In this document: positions 1-5,629 of the stretch, piece by piece
Position numbering within the stretch: position 1 is the stretch's first letter
How the letters are laid out: every line of letters begins with the position of its first letter
The notes under the pieces: model-generated
What the model was told of the DNA's origin: nothing
What the model saw: only the letters and a program-made list of their open reading frames with translations
The model's database searches: none
DNA from: JBFMAI01 sp964462635
GTDB taxonomy: Bacteria > Planctomycetota > Phycisphaerae > UBA1845 > Fen-1342
Length of the DNA: 17,989 nucleotides
Assembly (NCBI GenBank): GCA_964462635.1
Contig: CAYWYJ010000082.1
Location: forward strand, 1-17,989
Direction of reading: 5' to 3'
Made by a program: the position numbers and the translations under genes

Positions 1-2
1 AG

Positions 3-683
3 ATCATCAAGGTCATCGAGGAGATCGCGTTCCAGACCAACCTGCTGGCCCTGAACGCCGCCGTCGAGGCGGCCCGCGCCGGCGAGCACGGCAAGGGCTT
101 CGCCGTCGTGGCCGATGAGGTCCGCAACCTGGCCCAGCGGGCCGCCCAGGCGTCGCGCGAGATCACCGGGCTCATCGAAGACTCGGTCTCCAAGGCCCGC
201 GAGGGCACGTCGGTGGCCGGCGAGGTCGGCAAGGCGCTCGGCGCCATCGTTGGCGACGTGGCCAAGGTGGCCGACCTGGTCAACGGCATCAGCCGGGCGT
301 CGCAGGAGCAGGCCCAGGGCGTCGAACAGGTGAACCTGGCCGTGTCGCAGATGGACAAGGTGACGCAACAGAACGCGGCCAGCGCCGAGGAGTCCGCCTC
401 GGCCGCCGAAGAGCTCTCCGCCCAGGCCAACACCGTCAAGGCCATGGTGGACGAGCTGTCGAAGGTCATCAGCGGCGCACGCGGGCATCAGCCTCCGTCC
501 GGCACCCCGGTCCCGGAGCGCGGAACCAAGGCGCGGTCGCAGGCCGTGCGGCCGGCGGGCCACGCCACCAAGATCAACCTGCACTCTGCCACGCCCGCGG
601 CACACACGGCCAAGTCGCCGGCCCCGGCCGAGGAGCCGGCCGCGCACCCGGCGGGCAAGGACACCAACCTCGAGCAGTTCTAG
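3..683 (+). CDS. Methyl-accepting chemotaxis protein, C-terminal signalling part (5' truncated)
   Basis: The reading frame is open from the window edge, so the sensor and membrane part lie outside. The visible 226 residues begin inside the cytoplasmic signalling hairpin: the segment IAFQTNLLALNAAVEAARAG followed by GKGFAVVADEVRNLAQR is the near-invariant tip of MCPs, which binds CheW and CheA. After it comes the descending methylation helix with Gln/Glu/Ala-rich heptads (QQNAASAEESASAAEELS), where CheR and CheB would act. From about residue 157 of the visible part the protein changes to a Pro/Ala/Thr-rich linker of about 60 residues and ends in Asn-Leu-Glu-Gln-Phe. That end has the shape of a CheR-tethering pentapeptide with Leu in place of Trp. 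No che genes are in the window. The family call is certain; ligand and cell location of the sensor cannot be judged. Confidence 0.96.
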   Translation: MIKVIEEIAFQTNLLALNAAVEAARAGEHGKGFAVVADEVRNLAQRAAQASREITGLIEDSVSKAREGTSVAGEVGKALGAIVGDVAKVADLVNGISRASQEQAQGVEQVNLAVSQMDKVTQQNAASAEESASAAEELSAQANTVKAMVDELSKVISGARGHQPPSGTPVPERGTKARSQAVRPAGHATKINLHSATPAAHTAKSPAPAEEPAAHPAGKDTNLEQF

Positions 684-696
684 GATCACGCCGCCC

Positions 697-725
697 GGCC
701 CCGGTCGGTGGAAGCCGACCGGGCC
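697..725 (+). terminator. Stem-loop just after the MCP gene, candidate terminator
   Basis: An 11-12 bp GC-rich stem (GGCCCCGGTCGG pairing with CCGACCGGGCC, one bulged C) closes a 6-nt loop 14 bp after the MCP stop codon. There is no U-tract, so it may end transcription inefficiently or protect the 3' end. Position and stem strength are the only support. Confidence 0.45.
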
Positions 726-888
726 GCGGCGGTCAGGGGGCCGCGTGAGCGTGGTCCCCGCGTCCCACGAGTAGACCGTACCGAAACCCCCGTTTCCCAG
801 GTCCCCGAGGCGGCGACCGGCTCCCAAGCCGGCGCCGCCCTGGCTTTGCGCGACGCCGGCGAAGTCTCCGCGCGGCGCAAGCGTCATG

Positions 889-1014
889 GGAGCACGCACC
901 GGCCATTGGCCGGTGCCACACCAGCTTCGGCGCACGCACACCGGCCCTTGGCCGCTGCCACACCGGCTGCGGCGGGCACACAACGGCCGTCGGCTAGTGC
1001 CACACTGCCTTCGG
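889..1014. repeat. Three tandem copies of a degenerate 42-bp repeat
   Basis: Units are 889-930, 931-972 and 973-1014, aligning with no gaps. Each carries a core resembling ACCGGCCNTTGGCCG-TGCCACACC and ends in TTCGG or TGCGG. The first unit contains a perfect 10-bp-arm palindrome at 896-916 (GCACCGGCCA-T-TGGCCGGTGC). Units 2 and 3 have decayed palindromes, so each unit may have begun as a hairpin element that was then duplicated. Confidence 0.85.
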
Positions 1015-1042
1015 CTTCACATGGCTTCACGGGGCGCGATGC

Positions 1043-1106
1043 GGGGAGGGCGAGCCTCCTGGCGAGCCGCGGCTCGGCCGTCCCGGCGCGCGGGGATCGC
1101 CCTCCC
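1043..1106 (+). repeat. Dispersed GGGAGGGCGAG palindromic repeat, copy A
   Basis: The outer arms GGGAGGGCGA (1044-1053) and TCGCCCTCCC (1097-1106) are perfect inverted repeats, and an inner palindrome CGAGCCGCGGCTCG lies at 1063-1076. The same core recurs at 5368-5409 (reverse orientation) and 17911-17970. This is the most complete of the three copies because it keeps both outer arms. Confidence 0.8.
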
Positions 1107-1149
1107 GTGCCGCATGTTCGCGCACGGTGACTCACAGCTCCCAACAGAA

Positions 1150-1198
1150 CCCACCACGCAAGTGGTGGGGCGCGGAGCCCCCGCACTGGCGTGCGGGG
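1150..1198. repeat. Double-hairpin element downstream of the lipoprotein operon
   Basis: Two perfect 8-bp hairpins stand side by side: CCCACCAC-GCAA-GTGGTGGG (1150-1169) with a GNRA-type tetraloop, and CCCCGCAC-TGGC-GTGCGGGG (1179-1198). They are 9 nt apart and lie 15 bp beyond the stop codon of the minus-strand lipoprotein gene. The layout resembles a REP doublet and would suit transcript ending or 3'-end protection for that operon, though no U-tract follows. Confidence 0.7.
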
Positions 1199-1213
1199 TT
1201 CTGATAGGCACTC

Positions 1214-1669
1214 CTAGATGCCGAGGCCGATGTCGCCCAGCCCTTGATTGATGGCGGCCCGGTACTGGTCGAGGTTGTCGATGATCGACCGCAGCGCCGC
1301 CAGCACTTCGTCGGAGATGACCACCGACGAGGGGTCTTCCTCGGCTCGGCGGATGAAGTCCTGAAGCGAGGCCACCGTCGTGATGTTGTTGTCGCCGAGG
1401 AACGTGACCACGGCGCCCGCCTGCTCGTCCGTGACGGGCGGCACCTCGACGCCGGTGATCTGAATCGCCGCGTCGGTGAGGAGCTGGATTTCGTCGGGCG
1501 TGATTCCGCCCAGGTCGTCGTTGGCGAGCTTGGTGGTTGCCGTCAGCAGCGTGCCGCCGCCCTGGTTGCCGGTGCGCGTCCAGGGCATCGAGAAGCAGCC
1601 GGTCAGCAACAGGCAAGCGGCGGCCGCCGCAGCGCCGAGGCGCCGCGAACGCGAAGAGGTCCAATTCAT
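1214..1669 (-). CDS. Predicted lipoprotein, second gene of a paralogous pair
   Basis: A 151-residue protein with a type II signal peptide: basic n-region (RSRR), Ala/Leu core and a lipobox Leu-Thr-Gly-Cys with Cys25 as the lipidation site. The mature part holds a module at about residues 55-130 (ITPDEIQ, then a conserved TDEQAGAVVTFL stretch, then an ISDEVLAALRSI helix). The upstream neighbour carries a related module, so the two are paralogs. The start is an ATG with AAGGAG seven bases upstream, and this Shine-Dalgarno overlaps the stop of the upstream gene, indicating translational coupling. I do not recognise the family. The regular pattern of short acidic helices suggests a small helical fold, by inference only. 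Confidence 0.85.
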   Translation of the reverse strand: MNWTSSRSRRLGAAAAAACLLLTGCFSMPWTRTGNQGGGTLLTATTKLANDDLGGITPDEIQLLTDAAIQITGVEVPPVTDEQAGAVVTFLGDNNITTVASLQDFIRRAEEDPSSVVISDEVLAALRSIIDNLDQYRAAINQGLGDIGLGI

Positions 1670-1681
1670 GAGTGATCTCCT

Positions 1682-2221
1682 TCAGGGCAAGCGGGACAAC
1701 AACCGCGTCGGATCGAAGTCCACAAACAAGCTGCGCAACACCCCATCCGGGATCACTTCGGGCACTTCGTTGTCACTGTCCTCCAGGAACGCCTCCAGGT
1801 CTTCCGGAGACGAAATCTCCTCGTCGTCAAAGAACTGCGCGACGGCCTGCGCCTCCTTGTCGGTCAGCTCGATGCTCAGCGTCGTGTCCACCTCACTCGC
1901 TTCGTCGCCGTAGACTTGGATCTCGTCCGGCGTCAAAGCGCGGTAATCAGGCTTCGTGATCTTGACGTAGGCGGTGCGCAGGTCGCCGCCGAACTGGTTG
2001 GCGAGGCGCTCCTCCTGAAGCAGGACGTTGACGGTCATCGGGCTGAGGCCCAGGGCCTCGAGCTCGGTGCGTTTCTCCTGGGGAGTCAGGTCGTTGTCGT
2101 CCACGATGCGGTTGATCGCCCGCAGCGTGGCCGGGGCCAGGTTGTCATAGTTCTCGGGGGGGCAACCCCCGATCAGCGCCGAGACCGCTACCGCGACCAG
2201 GATCAGGCAAACGCGTTGCAT
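1682..2221 (-). CDS. Predicted lipoprotein, first gene of a paralogous pair
   Basis: A 179-residue protein starting at the ATG whose first residues are MQRVCLILVAVAV. The hydrophobic core leads to Ile-Gly-Gly-Cys with Cys20 as the lipidation site, followed by PPENYD. The frame stays open upstream, but those codons are Arg/Pro-rich, lie in the promoter region and have no signal peptide in front, so the ATG at 2221 is preferred; GAGAAGG lies upstream. Residues 96-168 match the neighbour's module: LTPDEIQ, then LTDKEAQAVAQFF, then VIPDGVLRSL. This copy has about 50 extra residues ahead of the module (DLTPQEKRTELEALGLSPMT) that may be a further diverged unit. It is very acidic. Function unknown; probably anchored in the cell envelope. 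Confidence 0.85.
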   Translation of the reverse strand: MQRVCLILVAVAVSALIGGCPPENYDNLAPATLRAINRIVDDNDLTPQEKRTELEALGLSPMTVNVLLQEERLANQFGGDLRTAYVKITKPDYRALTPDEIQVYGDEASEVDTTLSIELTDKEAQAVAQFFDDEEISSPEDLEAFLEDSDNEVPEVIPDGVLRSLFVDFDPTRLLSRLP

Positions 2222-2309
2222 AATGTGCCCTGCACCTTCTCTATCGGCCGGGGCCGGCGGGCCCAGCACGTCACGCCAGCCAAGCCTACCGACCCGCCAT
2301 GTGTCCCGG

Positions 2310-2338
2310 TATGATATATCGGAACGTGGGCGGGACAA
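2310..2338. promoter_or_regulatory. Candidate divergent promoter region between lipoprotein and YchF-like genes
   Basis: An AT-rich island, TATGATATATC, sits in otherwise GC-rich DNA. On the minus strand, TTGTCC (2333-2338) and TATCAT (2311-2316) are 16 nt apart and point at the lipoprotein operon. On the plus strand TATGAT (2310-2315) could be a -10 for the YchF-like gene, but no good -35 is seen. GATATATC (2313-2320) is palindromic. Hexamer matching by eye only. Confidence 0.3.
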
Positions 2339-2400
2339 CCGGTGACGGGGCGCGGTTTCCAGGCGGTGCCGCGGCCGGCCGGCGACGAGCGGAGACCGCG

Positions 2401-3462
2401 ATGCGCGTGGCGATCGTCGGATTCCCGTTGTCGGGCAAGACGGCACTGTTCACGGCCTTATCGGGCGTTCCCCGCGGCCACCTGAAGTTGAACGAAGAGA
2501 ACCTGGCGGCGGTCCATGTCCCGGAGCCGCGGCTGGAGCTGCTGGCGCAGTTGTTTCACTCCAAGAAACGCTGCGAAGCCACGATGGACTTCATCGACCT
2601 GCCGGGCAGCGCCGAGGGCGACGTTGAGCACGCCGGACTGGAAAGGCACGTTCCGACGTTGCGGCAGGTCGACGTGCTCCTGCTGATCGTACGGGCGTTC
2701 GCATCGGAAGCGGTCCCGGCCCATCGCGGGCGCGTGGATCCGCAGGCCGACCTGGAGCAGCTCCGGGATGAACTGCTCGTGGCCGACCTGGCGATCTGTG
2801 GTGGCCGCGTCGAGAAGCTCGAAAAGGCGCTCACCAAACCGAGCAAAGAGCGGGACCAGCAGAAGCACGAGCTCGACCTGCTGAAGCGGTGTCAGGCGGC
2901 GCTGGAGTCGGAGCGGCCGTTGCGCGAGGTCGTGCAGCCGGGAGATGAGGAGAAACTGCTCCGCAGCTTCGGTTTCCTGACGCAGAAGCCCGTGGTCGTC
3001 GTCGTCAACGTCGGCGAGAACCACCTCGCGCAGGAACCGCCATTCCGCGACCCACACGCGGCGGCCACGCTGGCGGTCTGCGCCGAGCTGGAAGCGGAGC
3101 TGGTGCAGATGGAGGCGGCGGACCGGCCGGCGTTCATGAAGGAGTACGGCCTGGGGGCGCTGGCCCGCGACCGCGTCGTGCGCGCGTGCTGCGACGCCCT
3201 CGACCTGGTGTTCATGCTGACCGCGAACGCCGACGAGGTCCGCGCGTGGCCGCTGCCGCGCGGGACCACGGCCCACGAGGCGGCCGGCCGCATACACACG
3301 GACCTGGCGCGCGGGTTCATCAAAGCCGAAACGATCGCGTACGACGACCTGCGGGCGGCGGGGACCATTCGTGACGCGAAGGCGGCGGGCAAGGTGCGCC
3401 TGGAGCCCAAGGGTTACGTCGTGCAGGACGGCGATTTCGTCACGGTGAAATTCAACGTCTAG
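2401..3462 (+). CDS. Divergent YchF/Ola1-like P-loop NTPase
   Basis: A 353-residue protein of the Obg/YchF lineage. The P-loop is GFPLSGKT (residues 7-14), the G3-like motif is DLPG (66-69), and the G4 position reads NVGE (203-206). An Asn-x-x-Glu at G4 is the YchF/OLA1 feature that replaces the usual NKxD and favours ATP over GTP. The C-terminal 85 residues are a good match to the YchF TGS domain: EVRAWPL, IHTDLARGFIKAETIAYDDL, KGYVVQDGDFVTVKFNV. The middle is a charged helical region, as in YchF. Compared with canonical YchF (about 363 residues), the P-loop surroundings and the switch I threonine region are much altered. ATG 2401 is chosen because GGAG lies six bases upstream and the P-loop follows at once; an in-frame extension to 2299 has no homology. 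YchF proteins bind ribosomes in other bacteria; this variant may be a specialised paralog. Confidence 0.88.
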   Translation: MRVAIVGFPLSGKTALFTALSGVPRGHLKLNEENLAAVHVPEPRLELLAQLFHSKKRCEATMDFIDLPGSAEGDVEHAGLERHVPTLRQVDVLLLIVRAFASEAVPAHRGRVDPQADLEQLRDELLVADLAICGGRVEKLEKALTKPSKERDQQKHELDLLKRCQAALESERPLREVVQPGDEEKLLRSFGFLTQKPVVVVVNVGENHLAQEPPFRDPHAAATLAVCAELEAELVQMEAADRPAFMKEYGLGALARDRVVRACCDALDLVFMLTANADEVRAWPLPRGTTAHEAAGRIHTDLARGFIKAETIAYDDLRAAGTIRDAKAAGKVRLEPKGYVVQDGDFVTVKFNV

Positions 3463-3470
3463 GGGCCGTC

Positions 3471-4928
3471 GTGAGATTGCCGACGCCGATTTCGGTCATG
3501 GCCGCGCTGGCGTGGCCGGCCCTGGCGCAGCCGGCCGTCACTCAAGCCGACCTGCTCGCCCGATTGACCGACCGGGACCGCCTGCTGCGACCGCCCGTCG
3601 CGGGTGAGCAGATGGCGTATTTCAGCTCGTCGGATCGGCGCTCGGGGGCGGACGGGTGGGACGTGCTGGCGGAGCTGGACGGCCCTGGGGCGATCCTGCG
3701 GCTGTGGGTGAATGAGGCGCGCGGGCAGGTTCGCTTCGTGCTCGACGGCGAGGTGGCCCTCGAAACCTCGTTCGAAGACCTGCTGGGGGGGCGGCGGACC
3801 CCGTGGGAGGGCCCGTTGGTCGGAGGCGGCCGGTGGGGCGTCTACCCCGTCCCGTTTGGGCGCAGCGCACGCCTCGAAGCCAAAGAGGGGCCGGCCGCGT
3901 ACCACGTCGGCGCCGTGCGCTTCGCCCCGGGCACCGAGGCGGCCCGCTTCCGCTGGCCGGACGACGCGGCCCGCCGGGCCCTGGAGGACGCCAAACGCAC
4001 GCTGACCGGCGGTTTGTCGGACAGACAGATCGACGGCGGGCAGCGGCTGCTGCCAGTCGCGGCGGCGGACGAGATCGGGCCGAAACAAGTGCTCACGCAG
4101 GCGTTGTCCGGCGCGGGGACCGTGCGCGCACTGTACGTTGCGTTGACTGACCCCACGGATCCCCAGGAGCCCGGCGCCCTGCACCAGTGCCAATTGCGCG
4201 TGACCGTCGACGGCGCGGCGACCCCGAGCGTGGACTCGCCGCTGCTGGACTTCTTCGGCGTGGGTTTCGACCTGCTGCCATTCAACAGCCTGATGGTCGG
4301 GACGGACAAGGTGCTGCCGGTGCCCTTGCCGGAACGGCCGCGCGGACAGGACCGGTACATGTACTGCCTGTGGCCGATGCCGTACCGGGACGGTTTGCGG
4401 ATCGAGATCGAGAACCGCAACGCCTCGACGCGGAAAATCGGGCTGATGCTGTACCTGCGGGTCGATACGCGACCGCCGGCGGCCGACGCGCTGCGGTTCC
4501 ACGCCCGTTACGCGGAGGTCCGGCGTTGCCGCGACGCGCAATACTCAATACTCGACGTCACCGGTGCGGGGCGCTTCGTCGGCTGTGTGCTGAATGTCTC
4601 GGGTTCACGCCGGGAGTGGTGGGGAGGTGGGGCCTGGCAAGCGTGGGTCGATGGGGCGCCGCGACCGCTCGTCCTGGCCCCCGGGGCCGACGCCTACGTC
4701 GGTGACGCGGGCGGCTGGCGCCCGTGGACCGGGGCCTTGTTCGGCGTGACCCGCGGCGAGCCGGCGCGCATGCAGTCGGCGTACCGCTGGCACGTCGCGG
4801 ACGACGTGCCGTTCCACAAGGCGTTCCGGCTGACGCTCGAAAACACGCAGGCTGATGCGGGGGGGCTGCACTTCGGCAGCGTCGCGTACTGGTACGCGGC
4901 GGGGGAGAGGCTCAAGCCCCCGAGTTGA
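3471..4928 (+). CDS. Secreted DUF2961 (GH172-like) protein, probably lacking the usual acidic residues
   Basis: A 485-residue exported protein starting at GTG, with AGGGG five bases upstream and only 8 bp after the YchF-like stop. The signal peptide probably ends at Ala-Leu-Ala, about residue 19. The rest follows the double jelly-roll plan of DUF2961: LDGPGAILRLWV with VDG-type strands, DFFGVGFDLLPFNS, then YMYCLWPMPYRDGLRIEIENRN, and late VPFHKAFRLTLEN with SVAYWY. Characterised members form CAZy GH172 and act on fructose- or arabinan-type sugars through two glutamates, which I place from memory in a WWGEGE-like and a GTGTEDY-like motif. Here the first motif reads WWGGGA (383-388) and the second APGADAY (403-409), so both glutamates appear to be missing. 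The protein may bind sugar without cleaving it. The family call is firm; the activity is not. Confidence 0.85.
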   Translation: MRLPTPISVMAALAWPALAQPAVTQADLLARLTDRDRLLRPPVAGEQMAYFSSSDRRSGADGWDVLAELDGPGAILRLWVNEARGQVRFVLDGEVALETSFEDLLGGRRTPWEGPLVGGGRWGVYPVPFGRSARLEAKEGPAAYHVGAVRFAPGTEAARFRWPDDAARRALEDAKRTLTGGLSDRQIDGGQRLLPVAAADEIGPKQVLTQALSGAGTVRALYVALTDPTDPQEPGALHQCQLRVTVDGAATPSVDSPLLDFFGVGFDLLPFNSLMVGTDKVLPVPLPERPRGQDRYMYCLWPMPYRDGLRIEIENRNASTRKIGLMLYLRVDTRPPAADALRFHARYAEVRRCRDAQYSILDVTGAGRFVGCVLNVSGSRREWWGGGAWQAWVDGAPRPLVLAPGADAYVGDAGGWRPWTGALFGVTRGEPARMQSAYRWHVADDVPFHKAFRLTLENTQADAGGLHFGSVAYWYAAGERLKPPS

Positions 4929-5010
4929 CGGGTGGGTCGGCGGACCGTATCGTCTGCCGCACCTCGGGGGCCCGGCAGCGGTCCGGCGGGGCCGCGTGTG
5001 AGGTCGTGGC

Positions 5011-5349
5011 ATGTCCGTGCAACAGTGGTCCGAGACGGTGCTCTTGGGCGAGCTGGGTGATGACCCGCAGTTCACCGATGACGTGGGCGCGATCATCGAG
5101 CAGTGCACCAAGGACCCACGCCACGACGTGCTGCTCAACCTCGGGCAGGTCAGCTACCTGAACTCCTCCAACATCGCCCAGCTCCTCAAGCTGCGCAAAC
5201 TGGTCACGCTGACCAACCAGCGGCGGATGAAGCTGGCGGGCGTGAACACCCAGGTGTGGGGCGTCTTTCTGGTGACCGGCCTGGACCGCATCTTCGAGTT
5301 CGTCGACGACGTACCTAGCGGCCTGGCAAGCCTGCAACTGGGGGCGTGA
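5011..5349 (+). CDS. STAS-domain anti-sigma-factor antagonist
   Basis: A 112-residue single-domain protein with the SpoIIAA-like pattern: strand LLGEL, helix, strand VLLNLGQVSYL, the serine loop NSSNIA (51-56), a helix rich in Leu and Lys (LLKLRKLV), strand MKLAGVN, then GVFLVTGLDRIFEF. In SpoIIAA the loop is DSSGLG and its second serine is phosphorylated; Ser53 is the equivalent here, while Asp becomes Asn and Gly becomes Asn. Such proteins release a sigma factor or another output by binding an anti-sigma kinase when unphosphorylated. No kinase, phosphatase or sigma gene lies next to it. ATG 5011 has GAGG seven bases upstream. The nearest upstream gene ends 82 bp before it, so an own promoter is possible. 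Confidence 0.9.
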   Translation: MSVQQWSETVLLGELGDDPQFTDDVGAIIEQCTKDPRHDVLLNLGQVSYLNSSNIAQLLKLRKLVTLTNQRRMKLAGVNTQVWGVFLVTGLDRIFEFVDDVPSGLASLQLGA

Positions 5350-5367
5350 GGCCCCGCGCCGAGGGGT

Positions 5368-5409
5368 GCCGAGCTGCGGCTCGCCGGGAGGCTCGCCCTC
5401 CCGTCCGGT
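5368..5409 (-). repeat. Dispersed GGGAGGGCGAG palindromic repeat, copy B
   Basis: Read on the minus strand this gives GGGAGGGCGAGCCTCCCGGC followed by GAGCCGCAGCTCGGC, matching the core of the copy at 1043-1106 but without the distal outer arm. It starts 19 bp after the STAS stop codon. Confidence 0.75.
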
Positions 5410-5529
5410 ACCCCATGTCTCCCGATACCCACAAGTAGCAATCGCAACCGGCGGCCATCGTCGTGCGCCGCGTGAGTTCCCGTGCCGCAAAGGTCGGACG
5501 CCCGCGTCGCTGGGGGCGCCCCGTTGGGC

Positions 5530-5535
5530 TATACT
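5530..5535 (+). promoter_or_regulatory. Possible -10 element for the ammonia-lyase gene
   Basis: TATACT matches the -10 consensus at five of six bases and lies about 95 bp before the start codon. No -35 or extended -10 supports it, so this is weak. Confidence 0.25.
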
Positions 5536-5629
5536 GCCGGGTTCCTGAACACCGTGCGGCGGCGGCCTCGGCGCGGCGGACGCGCCGGGGTTCGCCGGAT
5601 TCCTGCCGTCTGATAGCGAGGTCGCACCG

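Larger units (their letters stand above)
684..1213. other. 530-bp non-coding gap between convergent genes
   Basis: The gap separates the MCP gene from the oppositely oriented lipoprotein operon. It holds, in order, the stem-loop at 697-725, a 3 x 42 bp tandem repeat at 889-1014, a dispersed palindromic repeat at 1043-1106 and a double hairpin at 1150-1198. A 140-codon frame at 708-1130 is open, but it is an Arg/Ala/Pro/Ser-rich translation of the repeats with no recognisable domain, so I do not call it a gene. Confidence 0.7.
5350..5629. other. 280-bp gap between STAS and ammonia-lyase genes
   Basis: The left third is the dispersed repeat copy at 5368-5409. The right part precedes the ammonia-lyase gene and includes a TATACT hexamer at 5530-5535 that could be a -10 element; no convincing -35 is present. 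I see no hairpin leader, riboswitch or RNA gene in it. Confidence 0.4.

Noticed and set aside
889..1014. CRISPR-like array
   Set aside because: The three 42-bp units are directly adjacent with no spacers and no cas genes are present.
708..1130. 140-codon open frame on the plus strand in the MCP-lipoprotein gap
   Set aside because: It translates the stem-loop and the 42-bp and palindromic repeats, has no domain or good ribosome site, and its Arg/Ala/Pro composition is typical of GC-rich non-coding DNA.
2299..2400. N-terminal extension of the YchF-like protein
   Set aside because: It overlaps the promoter-like AT island and precedes an ATG with GGAG and an immediate P-loop.
3459..4541. 360-codon open frame antisense to the DUF2961 gene
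   Set aside because: No motif is visible and it opposes a gene with signal peptide and family motifs.
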